A stretch of 64,000 nucleotides of DNA from CBFFRJ01 sp963530515 (lineage in GTDB: Bacteria; Pseudomonadota; Gammaproteobacteria; Enterobacterales; Enterobacteriaceae). Positions within the stretch are counted from its first letter, which is position 1. Each line of letters starts with the position of its first letter. This document shows positions 51,864-60,279 of the stretch, piece by piece. A program made the position numbers and the translations under genes. Location of the stretch: NCBI GenBank assembly GCA_963530515.1, contig CAUSEC010000003.1, forward strand, positions 154,422 to 218,421, in the 5' to 3' direction. The notes under the pieces are model-generated. The model saw only the letters and a program-made list of their open reading frames with translations, made no database searches and was not told the origin of the DNA.

Positions 51864-52094
51864 GCAATTTTATTTTTTGCCTTTTCGGACAGTTTACCGC
51901 CGCTTTTTAAGGTATTGATTATCATCGCAGCAACAAAACCATTCTGTTGCTAAGCCCTTAATAAAAGTGAACTATACTTTTCAGTTAAAATAAAAATACC
52001 GTTTCATTTTAAAAAAAGAAAAAAGCCTCTACGCAGAGACCAGACTTTAATTTATGCTTTCAGATAATTACCCATGACCCGCAGGACGAGCAAA

Positions 52095-52928
52095 ATGGAT
52101 AGCGTAGTTGACAGGCAAGTGTTTTATATTTCCGATGGTACCGCTATCACAGCAGAAGTATTAGGCCATGCGGTGATGTCGCAATTTCCGGTATCCATTA
52201 ACAGCATTACGCTGCCGTTCGTTGAGAATGAAAGCCGCGCCAGAGCAGTCAAAGACCAGATTGATGCCATCTATCAGCAATCCGGCATACGACCACTGGT
52301 GTTTTATTCCATTGTGTTGCCAGAAATCCGCACGATTATTTTACAGAGTGAGGGATTCTGTCAGGATATCGTTCAGGCACTGGTTGCACCTTTGCAGCAA
52401 GAATTAAAATTAGACCCCACGCCTATTGCGCATCGCACACATGGGTTAAATCCAGGCAACCTGATTAAATATGACGCCCGTATTGCTGCCATTGATTACA
52501 CCCTGGCGCATGATGATGGTATTTCGTTGCGCAACCTCGACCAGGCACAAGTGATTTTACTCGGCGTTTCACGCTGCGGGAAAACACCCACCAGTCTTTA
52601 TCTGGCAATGCAGTTCGGCATTCGCGCAGCGAATTATCCGTTCATTGCTGATGACATGGATAATTTGGTTTTACCTGCCTCCTTAAAGCCGCTTCAACAC
52701 AAACTATTTGGTCTGACCATTAATCCTGAGCGTTTAGCCGCTATTCGCGAAGAACGTCGGGAGAACAGCCGCTATGCGTCTATGCGCCAGTGCCGCATGG
52801 AAGTCACCGAAGTCGAAGCGCTGTATCGTAAAAATCAGATCCCGTGGCTCAACAGCACCAATTACTCTGTAGAGGAGATCGCTACCAAAATTCTCGACAT
52901 TATGGGGCTCAGTCGCCGCATGTACTAA
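52095..52928 (+). CDS. ppsR: PEP synthase regulatory protein PpsR (YdiA)
   Basis: Bifunctional DUF299 kinase/pyrophosphorylase that phosphorylates and reactivates PpsA at a Thr next to the catalytic His. 277 residues from MDSVVDRQVFYISDG (E. coli 277), with an upstream in-frame ATG seven codons earlier rejected. P-loop GVSRCGKTPTS. Divergent from ppsA. Confidence 0.95.
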   Translation: MDSVVDRQVFYISDGTAITAEVLGHAVMSQFPVSINSITLPFVENESRARAVKDQIDAIYQQSGIRPLVFYSIVLPEIRTIILQSEGFCQDIVQALVAPLQQELKLDPTPIAHRTHGLNPGNLIKYDARIAAIDYTLAHDDGISLRNLDQAQVILLGVSRCGKTPTSLYLAMQFGIRAANYPFIADDMDNLVLPASLKPLQHKLFGLTINPERLAAIREERRENSRYASMRQCRMEVTEVEALYRKNQIPWLNSTNYSVEEIATKILDIMGLSRRMY

Positions 52929-52939
52929 CAAGCTAGTAC
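52922..52939. promoter_or_regulatory. TrpR operator of aroH
   Basis: GTACTAACAAGCTAGTAC, with perfect outer GTACTA/TAGTAC half-sites of the trp operator. It overlaps the ppsR stop codon and the -35 region; with the TATCAT -10 at 52957 the operator centre is about -39, as described for E. coli aroH. Confidence 0.88.
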
Positions 52940-53080
52940 ATGAGTAATGTTTTTGCTATCATGCAGGCCCTGAATGTAACACCTATCACAACCTGCTATT
53001 GAATTAAGCAGGGATTGGTTTAAGGTGTGGCATCGCCTCCGGCATTTGGCCGTTTGAGCAAAAAATTTTTGAGAATTCTG

Positions 53081-54124
53081 ATGAACAAAACCGATGAACT
53101 TCGCACTGCGCGCATCGAAAGTCTGGTGACTCCAGCCGAGCTTGCGCAGCGCCATCCCGTGACCCCTGAGGTCGCGGAGCATGTTATGCAATCCCGACGC
53201 CGTATCGAAAAAATCCTGAATGGTGAAGACACGCGTCTGCTGGTGATCATTGGCCCATGTTCCATCCACGATCTGGATGCCGCCATGGACTATGCCCGTC
53301 GTTTACAAGGGCTGCGCGAGAAACACAGTGCGCAACTCGAAATTGTGATGCGCACCTATTTTGAAAAGCCGCGCACGGTGGTGGGCTGGAAAGGGCTTAT
53401 TTCCGATCCGGATCTTAATGGAAGCTACCGAGTGAATCATGGTATTGAGCTGGCGCGCAAGCTGCTGCTGGACGTCAACGAGCTGGGTGTTCCGACGGCA
53501 ACCGAGTTCCTCGATATGGTGACGGGTCAGTTTATTGCGGATTTGATCAGCTGGGGAGCCATTGGCGCACGCACTACGGAAAGCCAGATCCACCGTGAGA
53601 TGGCCTCCGCCCTCTCCTGCCCGGTCGGCTTTAAGAACGGTACAGATGGCAACACCCTGATTGCCGTTGACGCGATTCGCGCTTCTCGCGCCAGCCACAT
53701 GTTCCTCTCGCCGGACAAAACCGGCCAGATGACCATTTACCAGACCAGCGGTAACCCTTACGGTCATATCATTATGCGCGGCGGTAAGAAGCCCAATTTC
53801 TATGCCGAAGACATTGCCAGCGCCTGTGACACCCTGCGCGAATTCAATCTTCCCGAGCAGCTGGTCGTCGACTTCAGCCACGGTAACTGCCAGAAGCAGC
53901 ACCGTCGACAGCTGGATGTGTGTGATGATATTTGCCAGCAAATTCGTGCCGGTTCAACCGCGATTGCGGGCGTGATGGTCGAAAGCTTCCTGCAAGAAGG
54001 GACGCAAAAAATTGTCGCCGGCCAGCCTCTGGTATACGGGCAATCCATTACCGATCCTTGCCTGAGCTGGGAAGACAGCGAAACGCTGCTGGCTCGACTC
54101 GCCGCCGCCGTTTCCACGCGTTAA
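53081..54124 (+). CDS. aroH: DAHP synthase, Trp-sensitive
   Basis: First step of aromatic synthesis: PEP + erythrose 4-phosphate to DAHP. 347 residues from MNKTDELRTARIESL (E. coli 348). Class I DAHP synthase motifs: GPCSIHD, RTYFEKPRTVVGWKG, GARTTESQIHREMAS, SPDKTGQMTIYQTSGNP, DFSHGNCQKQHRRQ. TrpR operator at 52922 marks it as the Trp isozyme. Confidence 0.96.
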   Translation: MNKTDELRTARIESLVTPAELAQRHPVTPEVAEHVMQSRRRIEKILNGEDTRLLVIIGPCSIHDLDAAMDYARRLQGLREKHSAQLEIVMRTYFEKPRTVVGWKGLISDPDLNGSYRVNHGIELARKLLLDVNELGVPTATEFLDMVTGQFIADLISWGAIGARTTESQIHREMASALSCPVGFKNGTDGNTLIAVDAIRASRASHMFLSPDKTGQMTIYQTSGNPYGHIIMRGGKKPNFYAEDIASACDTLREFNLPEQLVVDFSHGNCQKQHRRQLDVCDDICQQIRAGSTAIAGVMVESFLQEGTQKIVAGQPLVYGQSITDPCLSWEDSETLLARLAAAVSTR

Positions 54125-54132
54125 TTCTCCCC

Positions 54133-54158
54133 ACGCCTGCCGCAACCGTGGCAGGCGT
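54133..54158 (+). terminator. aroH terminator
   Basis: ACGCCTGCC/GGCAGGCGT stem, 8-base loop, TCTCTC tail rather than a pure T-run. Confidence 0.65.
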
Positions 54159-54223
54159 CTCTCACCGGTTCATTAACCTTATCATTTCTATGAATAAGAC
54201 TTGCTGTCGCCCAATCAATTATC

Positions 54224-54236
54224 GATAATGATTATC
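54224..54236. promoter_or_regulatory. Fur operator of hemP
   Basis: GATAATGATTATC, a perfect palindrome central to the Fur box, within AATTATC...; 30 bases before hemP. Confidence 0.87.
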
Positions 54237-54266
54237 AATGTAACTTGACTCTCATTGCGATCCAAA

Positions 54267-54464
54267 ATGTTGAACAGGGATAAGACCGCCGCTCAGGCTG
54301 AGCCACCGCCAGTGAAGACAAACCCCGCCAGTATCCTGCCCGACGATCGCCGCATCAGCAGTCAACATTTGCTGGGTGAATCCGCCCGTATCGTGATTGT
54401 GCATCAGGGTCAGGAATACCTGCTGCGTCAGACCCAGGCGGGCAAACTCATCCTCACGAAGTGA
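54267..54464 (+). CDS. hemP: Hemin uptake protein HemP family (YdiE)
   Basis: 65 residues; the conserved HemP C-terminus is RRISSQHLLG ... QEYLLRQTQAGKLILTK. The N-terminal half is Pro/Asp-rich and longer by two residues than E. coli YdiE (63). Start ATG at MLNRDK has no clear ribosome site; a TTG four codons before is also possible. Fur box upstream makes it iron-repressed. Role in heme uptake is by family name. Confidence 0.88.
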   Translation: MLNRDKTAAQAEPPPVKTNPASILPDDRRISSQHLLGESARIVIVHQGQEYLLRQTQAGKLILTK

Positions 54465-54471
54465 GCGTGGT

Positions 54472-55914
54472 TTAGCTCGAACAACTCACTTCAAGGCGTT
54501 TCCCCCAGTCTGGTGGTCGCCTGCTGTAATCATCGCTTCTGTCGCGATACGGTTCGCGCAGTACCGCATGCAGGCGGTAAAGCTCTTGCGTATCCCCTTG
54601 CTCTGCCTGTTCGATGGCGCGTTGTGCCAGCCAGTTGCGCAACACTACCGCAGGGTTAATGCTCTGCATTGCCTGCTGACGTGCCGCATCATCAACCTGC
54701 TCCCCCAGCAAACGCTCACGGTAACGTGTGTACCAGCGGTCAAACGCATCGCGGTCGATGAACTCGTCGCGCAATGGCGATTGCGCATCCTGCTGCTCCG
54801 TGTGGCTCAGCAAGCGGAACGTGCGCGTGTAATCGCTTCCTTCACTCGCCATCAGGGCAAACAGCTCACTTAACAGTTCGTTGTCCGCTTTCTGCTGTGT
54901 GAAGAACCCCAGCTTCTGACGCATCAGGATGCCGTACTCTGTTAACAACGCCTGCTGATAGCCATCCAGTGCCGTATTGAGGGCATCAACGTTGATAAAT
55001 GGCGAGAGGGTCTGCGCCAGTCGCTGCAGGTTCCACAGCGCAATAGTCGGCTGATTCTCGAAACTGTATCGCCCCTGGTAATCAGAATGATTGCAGATAA
55101 AGTCCGGCTGATAATCATCAAGGAAACCAAAGGGACCGTAGTCGATGGTCAGGCCCAGAATCGACATGTTATCGGTATTCATCACCCCATGAGCAAATCC
55201 CACCGCCTGCCAGCGCGCGATAAGCCGGGCCGTGCGTTTGATAACATCACTGAACCAAAGCGAGTATTTGTCCGCATCATTCGCGATGTGTGGCCAGTAA
55301 TGTCGAATAACAAAATCGGCGAGCTGTTGGACTTTCTCCGGTTCGCGGCGGTAATAGAAATGCTCAAAGTGACCAAAGCGAATATGGCTCTGAGCGATGC
55401 GCATCATCATGGCGCCGGATTCTGTGCTTTCCCGGTACACTGGCGTATCGCTGGTGACCACCGACAGCGCACGGGTGGTGGGGATCCCCAGCGCGTGCAT
55501 TGCCTCAGAGGCCAGGCTTTCACGTAACGTCGAGCGCAGGACCGCACGGCCGTCACCCATACGTGAATAGGGCGTCAGGCCCGCCCCTTTAAGGTGCCAG
55601 TCAAGCGTGGTGCCATCCGCGAGTTGCTGTTCCCCCAGCAGAATGCCGCGCCCGTCGCCCAGTTGACCGGCCCAGACACCAAACTGGTGCCCGCTATAGA
55701 CCTGTGCCAACGGTGACATACCGGGCAGCAGCGTTTCGCCGCCCCAGACACCCGCCCCGGAGGGGGGCGTGAACAACGAGGGATCGATCCCCATGGTTTC
55801 TGCCAGTGAGGCGTTGTGCCAGAGCACCCGGGCATTGTGCAGAGGGGTTGGGGACAGTGCGGTATAGAATCCTGGCAGCTCATCGCGCCAGCGGGTAATA
55901 AAAGACAGGGTCAT
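54472..55914 (-). CDS. selO: Protein adenylyltransferase SelO (YdiU)
   Basis: 480 residues (E. coli 478). Pseudokinase fold that binds ATP inverted and adds AMP to Ser/Thr/Tyr of redox proteins. Kinase-like Gly-rich region GDGRGILLGEQQLADG, catalytic-loop HGVMNTDNMSILGLTIDYGPFGFLD, and C-terminal CSS (the place of selenocysteine in eukaryotic SelO). Convergent with hemP, 7 bases apart. Confidence 0.95.
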   Translation of the reverse strand: MTLSFITRWRDELPGFYTALSPTPLHNARVLWHNASLAETMGIDPSLFTPPSGAGVWGGETLLPGMSPLAQVYSGHQFGVWAGQLGDGRGILLGEQQLADGTTLDWHLKGAGLTPYSRMGDGRAVLRSTLRESLASEAMHALGIPTTRALSVVTSDTPVYRESTESGAMMMRIAQSHIRFGHFEHFYYRREPEKVQQLADFVIRHYWPHIANDADKYSLWFSDVIKRTARLIARWQAVGFAHGVMNTDNMSILGLTIDYGPFGFLDDYQPDFICNHSDYQGRYSFENQPTIALWNLQRLAQTLSPFINVDALNTALDGYQQALLTEYGILMRQKLGFFTQQKADNELLSELFALMASEGSDYTRTFRLLSHTEQQDAQSPLRDEFIDRDAFDRWYTRYRERLLGEQVDDAARQQAMQSINPAVVLRNWLAQRAIEQAEQGDTQELYRLHAVLREPYRDRSDDYSRRPPDWGKRLEVSCSS

Positions 55915-55976
55915 GGTTCCTCCTGCCTTTTATTGTAGAGTGTTTAGGGAATGTTAAAAAGGGGTTAAACTCCGCT

Positions 55977-56690
55977 TCAAACGTGGACCAGGCTGGTTAT
56001 CATGGGAACCGTCACGGCAGGCCACAAATTTCCCTGCATTGCGCTGAACTGGTAAGGGGCGACGCGTTTTAACGTTTTCTCATCGTCGATACCGGCAATC
56101 ATGACCGAGCGGCAGTATGGCGCAATTTGCGACACGATAGCGCGCATGAAAGGTTCGAAAGAGCGTGAGTTCAGACGCTGATGAACAAAGTTTTTATCAA
56201 GCGCGACCCGGCTGAACAGGCCGTCAAAAATGGCTTTTGAGGTAATCGTCCCTGCGCCAAAATTCGCCAGTACCACGGAATAATGTTCGCACAAGCGCGC
56301 AAGTTGAGAATTTTCTCGGCCGTTATTTAAACCGGGAAAGTTTTCATTAATAGTGAGTTCAAGAAACGGCAGTCTGGCAATGGTTGCAGCAAGTTCTTCA
56401 TCCGAGATGAGTGCATCGACGATTTCCGGGGAAATATTTATCCAGGCAATAAGCTGATGCTGAATGAAAAATAGCTTACACGACTCAGCAAGCGCCAGTT
56501 GCTCTTTGAACAATGCCAGAGCATCCGCCGCATTCAGGCGCGGTAAAATAAGCTCGACCGGGGCGCGCACATTGCTCGATACCCCTGGGAAATTAGCGAC
56601 TATTTCCAGCCCTACCAGCATACCGAACCCACTACGAGCCGGCATAAAAGAAAGCTCTGAGCAGTATGTGTCATCTAAAGATACGATCAT
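55977..56690 (-). CDS. rflP: Anti-FlhD4C2 factor RflP (YdiV), degenerate EAL
   Basis: 237 residues as in E. coli. EAL-domain fold without the phosphodiesterase residues: the ELV/EAL signature is replaced by LVGLEIV and the metal ligands are incomplete. Binds FlhD and sends FlhD4C2 to ClpXP, so repressing flagella under poor nutrition. Same place as in E. coli, between selO and nlpC. Confidence 0.9.
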   Translation of the reverse strand: MIVSLDDTYCSELSFMPARSGFGMLVGLEIVANFPGVSSNVRAPVELILPRLNAADALALFKEQLALAESCKLFFIQHQLIAWINISPEIVDALISDEELAATIARLPFLELTINENFPGLNNGRENSQLARLCEHYSVVLANFGAGTITSKAIFDGLFSRVALDKNFVHQRLNSRSFEPFMRAIVSQIAPYCRSVMIAGIDDEKTLKRVAPYQFSAMQGNLWPAVTVPMITSLVHV

Positions 56691-57014
56691 TGCGCCAGCC
56701 CCGTATTATGGGTGAGATCCGGCATTAAAAAATAAATGCGAACACTCTCAACGTAGTTGATTTTAATAAGCCAGGCTTCATCATTTTCCATTATTTTTTG
56801 AAAAATCCCCTACGACTTCTTTCAGCTTATCCTGGATATATCGTTCCCGCTAGCGGCGCCCTCTCCCGGGAGGCCTCTTTTCGGTAACCAACAGTTAAAT
56901 AAGAAATCTTGGAGAAATGATGAATTTTACGCGGAATGTTTAATTAAATTTGCGTTTAGTTCAATTAAACGGCAGGTAAAGCAACCTGCCGTTTACTCTT
57001 CGGGGAGGGGAGAA
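56691..57014. other. Intergenic region rflP/nlpC
   Basis: Contains the nlpC-side terminator at 56966. The rest is AT-rich. A ribosome-site-preceded 8-codon ORF (MMNFTRNV, 56917-56943) was seen but is not called a gene. Confidence 0.5.
56966..56995 (-). terminator. Terminator after nlpC
   Basis: A 12-bp perfect stem TAAACGGCAGGT/ACCTGCCGTTTA with 6-base loop; AT-rich on both sides. Confidence 0.8.
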
Positions 57015-57479
57015 TCAGATGCGGCGGGCCTGCCAGAAATTTTTCCGCCAGTAGACATTATCCAGTGAGGAACGCATCACCCCCTGGCTGGTGGAGGCAT
57101 GAATGAACGCATTATCCGTGTCGTAAATGCCGACATGGAGGCCATTCTCACCGGAGCCGGTTTTGAAGAACACCAAATCGCCGGGCAGCAGATCGTCTTT
57201 GTCGATCCGGGTGCCAATATCTGCCTGCGAGCGCGTATCACGGGGCAGCACCAGATCGAACTTGTCGCGAAACGTCATCATGACAAATCCGGAACAATCC
57301 ACACCATTTCGGCTCATCCCGCCATAGCGGTACGGTGTGCCTCGCCAGGCACGAAGCTGGTCGTTGAGTCCAGCTATCACAGTGATGGAATCCGAGAGCC
57401 GTGCGTTAGGATGCGGTGCGCGATGACTGCTACATCCTGCAAGGATCAACGCCGCCACTAAAAGAAACCAGATGCGCAT
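57015..57479 (-). CDS. nlpC: NlpC/P60-family lipoprotein endopeptidase NlpC
   Basis: 154 residues from MRIWFLLVAALILAGCSSH, equal to E. coli; the ATG five codons upstream lacks a spaced ribosome site. Lipobox LAGC, then catalytic Cys in GVDCSGFVMMTF and His in NGLHVGIYDTD. Cell-wall peptidase at the outer-membrane periplasmic face. Downstream of btuD, 76 bases. Confidence 0.93.
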   Translation of the reverse strand: MRIWFLLVAALILAGCSSHRAPHPNARLSDSITVIAGLNDQLRAWRGTPYRYGGMSRNGVDCSGFVMMTFRDKFDLVLPRDTRSQADIGTRIDKDDLLPGDLVFFKTGSGENGLHVGIYDTDNAFIHASTSQGVMRSSLDNVYWRKNFWQARRI

Positions 57480-57555
57480 TCTGGAAAACCTCATTTATCG
57501 TTATGCAGGAATAATTTAGCGCGTGAATTAACTATCGTGCAAGTCAGGTTTCGCG

Positions 57556-58302
57556 TTATATCTCGGGGATGAGCATTCGATGGCCCGCCATATCGAGACG
57601 GCGGAACGGAATGTCATAGGCGCGCGTGAGATTTTGCGGTGTCATGACGGTGTCCCTCGCCCCTTCGGCGATCATTTTTCCCTGCCTGAGAAGCCAGGCG
57701 TGGTGCGCGTGTCGTAGCGTGTGATTCAGATCATGGCTGCTCATGATGACCGTGATGCCGACCTGTACCAGCTCGCTGAGAAGTCGATCGAGTGCGGCCT
57801 GCTGTGCAACGTCAAGACTGTTCATGGGTTCATCCAGCAGCAGGAGTTGCCCTTCAGGATTAGCCTGCGGATGAATTTGCAAAATCACTGCGGCCAGACG
57901 AACACGCTGCCACTCGCCGCCAGAGAGTTGGTTCACCGTCCGCCCCAGTTTGTCATCAAGGCCGAGTGCCCGTGCGATATTGCCGCTCAGTTCGTCATCC
58001 GGGTGAGTGTGCTGGTGCAAAGAGAGATAGTGCCAGACGGGCATGGCGAAGGGAGGCATTTGCTGTTGCGCCAGATACGCGCGCTGGCGCGCCAGCAAGG
58101 GCGCGGGCACGCTTTCTATCTTCTGCCCGTTAAAGATAACGTCACCTGCACCGCGGGTTATTCCCGCCATTCGAGCCAGCAACGTGCTCTTCCCTGCCCC
58201 GTTCGGTCCGACAAGATGCAGTATCTGACCTTGCGTGACCGAGGCCGTTACCGGCCCCAGTCTGCCTGCATCCTCAACATCATGAAGCTGCAGCAAGGTC
58301 AT
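57556..58302 (-). CDS. btuD: Vitamin B12 ABC transporter ATPase BtuD
   Basis: 248 residues (E. coli 249). Walker A GPNGAGKST, signature QLSGGEWQRVRLA, Walker B LLLLDEPMNSLD, switch SHDLNHTLRHA. Powers B12 import with BtuC and BtuF. Its ATG overlaps the btuE stop by one base (TAATG). Confidence 0.96.
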   Translation of the reverse strand: MTLLQLHDVEDAGRLGPVTASVTQGQILHLVGPNGAGKSTLLARMAGITRGAGDVIFNGQKIESVPAPLLARQRAYLAQQQMPPFAMPVWHYLSLHQHTHPDDELSGNIARALGLDDKLGRTVNQLSGGEWQRVRLAAVILQIHPQANPEGQLLLLDEPMNSLDVAQQAALDRLLSELVQVGITVIMSSHDLNHTLRHAHHAWLLRQGKMIAEGARDTVMTPQNLTRAYDIPFRRLDMAGHRMLIPEI

Positions 58303-58853
58303 TATTTTGCCAGTGCCAGCTTGATAGCTTCCATCAAAATAGGATCTTCTGGCGTCATGTCAGGCGAAAAGCGTTGGATAACCTGACCGTCACGGCCAAT
58401 GAGGAATTTCTCGAAATTCCACAGGATGTCGTCCGGGTAAAGCGGTGCGCGCCCTTTGCTCACCATGCGCTCATACAGACCGCTACCTTCTGGCGCAACG
58501 GCCGTGGGTGCAGCGGCAATCAATTTCGCGTAGAGCGGGTGGCGGTTCTCACCGTTCACATCACCTTTCGCTGTCATCGGGAAGGTTATGCCGTAGGTTG
58601 TGCTACAGAAGGTTTTAATCTCCTCTTCGCTGCCAGGCTCCTGCCCCATGAACTGATTGCACGGGAAGCCAAAAACGGAGAAGCCGTCTTTTTCCCATGC
58701 CTTATGAATGTTCTCCAGCTGTTCATACTGTGGCGTCAGACCGCATTTTGATGCGACGTTCACAACCAGCAAAACCTTGCCCCGGTACTTTTCCAGCGAA
58801 ATATGTTCGCCATCAATCGTGGTAATCTCAGTGTTCAAAATATCCTGGTGCAT
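58302..58853 (-). CDS. btuE: Thiol peroxidase BtuE (glutathione-peroxidase family)
   Basis: 183 residues. Active Cys in ASKCGLTPQYEQL, Gln in FPCNQFMGQEPGS, Trp in ILWNFEKFLIG: the peroxidatic triad. Reduces hydroperoxides with thioredoxin. Lies between btuC and btuD but is not needed for B12 uptake. Confidence 0.95.
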   Translation of the reverse strand: MHQDILNTEITTIDGEHISLEKYRGKVLLVVNVASKCGLTPQYEQLENIHKAWEKDGFSVFGFPCNQFMGQEPGSEEEIKTFCSTTYGITFPMTAKGDVNGENRHPLYAKLIAAAPTAVAPEGSGLYERMVSKGRAPLYPDDILWNFEKFLIGRDGQVIQRFSPDMTPEDPILMEAIKLALAK

Positions 58854-58888
58854 AGCATCCTCTCAGTTTGGGAGACAGGTCTCGGGTC

Positions 58889-59875
58889 TTAACGCCCGGC
58901 CCTGGACATTAATAATAGCCAGATAAAAACAGGTGCGCCCAGCGTTGCTGTCACCACACCGACAGGCAACTCCGCCGCGTTCAGCGCCAGGCGTGCCACC
59001 ACATCTGCAAAGAGTAGCGCAATCGCCCCCGCCAGCGCCCCGGCGGGCAGTAAAACACGGTGATCGGTCAGACCACAGAGTCGCAACATATGGGGTATCA
59101 CTAACCCGATAAAGCCAATAGAGCCCGCAAGCGCCACGCTCACGCCCACCAGCCAGCCCGTCGCCACCACCAGCAGGTTGCGCCAGAGCCAAAGCGGCAA
59201 TCCGAGCTGGCGGGCCGACGTCTCGCCCAGGGCCAGTATATTCAGCGGCTGGGACTGAAAACAGACCCAGACCATCACCGGCATTAATGCCATCATCAAC
59301 CAGCCTTGCCGCCAGTCCACACCCCCAAATCCGCCCATCATCCAGTACATTAACTGGCGCAGATCGAACGAGGTTGAAAAGTAGATAGCCCAGGTCATGA
59401 GCGCGCTGCAAATGATGCCCAGGGCCACACCAGCCAGCAGCAGACGGCTGGTTGAGAGCTGGCGGCGCGCAAAGCGTAGCAGGATAAGGGTGACGACAAG
59501 CGCACCGGCGATAGCACAGAGTCCCAGTGACCACTCAGGCAATTTACCGCTACCCAGCAGCACCGCCGCTATCAGGCCGACCCCGGCGCCGTTAGACACG
59601 CCCAGTAATCCGGGCTCGGCCAGCGGATTTTCAAACAGCGCCTGCATAATGGCCCCGGAGAGCGCCAGCGCGGCACCCACCAACACCACGGCCAGTGTAC
59701 GCGGCATACGTATTTGCCAGACGAATAATTGCCCGTTGGCACTAAACCAGTTTCCAGGGGCAATCCACCGATCGCCGGCGCACAGGCTTATCATGGTCGC
59801 GAGCAGCAAAAGCAGCGTCAGACCCGCCAGCCATTGGCGATTACGACACCGCTGACGTTGAGCATATCTCTGCAT
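58889..59875 (-). CDS. btuC: Vitamin B12 ABC transporter permease BtuC
   Basis: 328 residues (E. coli 326), ten membrane spans. FecCD-family motifs WQIRMPRTLAVVLVGAALALSG, ENPLAEPGLLGVSNGAG, and the BtuD-contacting loop LGETSARQLGL. First gene of btuCED, 100 bases after ihfA with a terminator between. Confidence 0.96.
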   Translation of the reverse strand: MQRYAQRQRCRNRQWLAGLTLLLLLATMISLCAGDRWIAPGNWFSANGQLFVWQIRMPRTLAVVLVGAALALSGAIMQALFENPLAEPGLLGVSNGAGVGLIAAVLLGSGKLPEWSLGLCAIAGALVVTLILLRFARRQLSTSRLLLAGVALGIICSALMTWAIYFSTSFDLRQLMYWMMGGFGGVDWRQGWLMMALMPVMVWVCFQSQPLNILALGETSARQLGLPLWLWRNLLVVATGWLVGVSVALAGSIGFIGLVIPHMLRLCGLTDHRVLLPAGALAGAIALLFADVVARLALNAAELPVGVVTATLGAPVFIWLLLMSRAGR

Positions 59876-59938
59876 GGTATGTCGTTAATCAGTCGTTAAG
59901 GCAGTTGATTTTAAAGATGATAAGGCAGGCTGGAAAGA

Positions 59939-59963
59939 AAAAAGGCCGCTAAGCGGCCTTTTT
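59939..59963 (-). terminator. ihfA terminator
   Basis: AAAGGCCGC/GCGGCCTTT stem and T-run on the minus strand; ends the pheST-ihfA operon. Confidence 0.88.
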
Positions 59964-59975
59964 AGTTAGATCAGA

Positions 59976-60275
59976 TTATTCTTCTTTAGGCGAAGCGTTT
60001 TCGACACGGCTTTTTAACTTCTGGCCGGGTCTGAAGGTCACCACACGCCGCGCTGTAATGGGAATATCCTCGCCCGTTTTCGGGTTACGACCCGGGCGTT
60101 GATTCTTATCACGCAGATCGAAGTTACCAAAACCGGAGAGTTTTACCTGCTCACCGTTTTCGAGAGCACGACGGATCTCTTCGAAAAACAGCTCTACCAG
60201 TTCTTTGGCATCCCGCTTGCTAAGCCCAAGCTTATCAAACAGATATTCTGACATTTCAGCTTTTGTAAGCGCCAT
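59976..60275 (-). CDS. ihfA: Integration host factor alpha subunit
   Basis: 99 residues, DNA-bending heterodimer with IhfB. DNABII signature [22 protein letters not shown] with the intercalating Pro, C-terminal [12 protein letters not shown]. Four bases after the pheT stop; cotranscribed with pheMST. Confidence 0.97.
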
Positions 60276-60279
60276 AGGT

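Noticed and set aside
56917..56943. Eight-codon ORF MMNFTRNV with ribosome site
   Set aside because: Follows GGAG but is too short, with no regulatory structure or conserved neighbour on the plus strand; left as a chance ORF.
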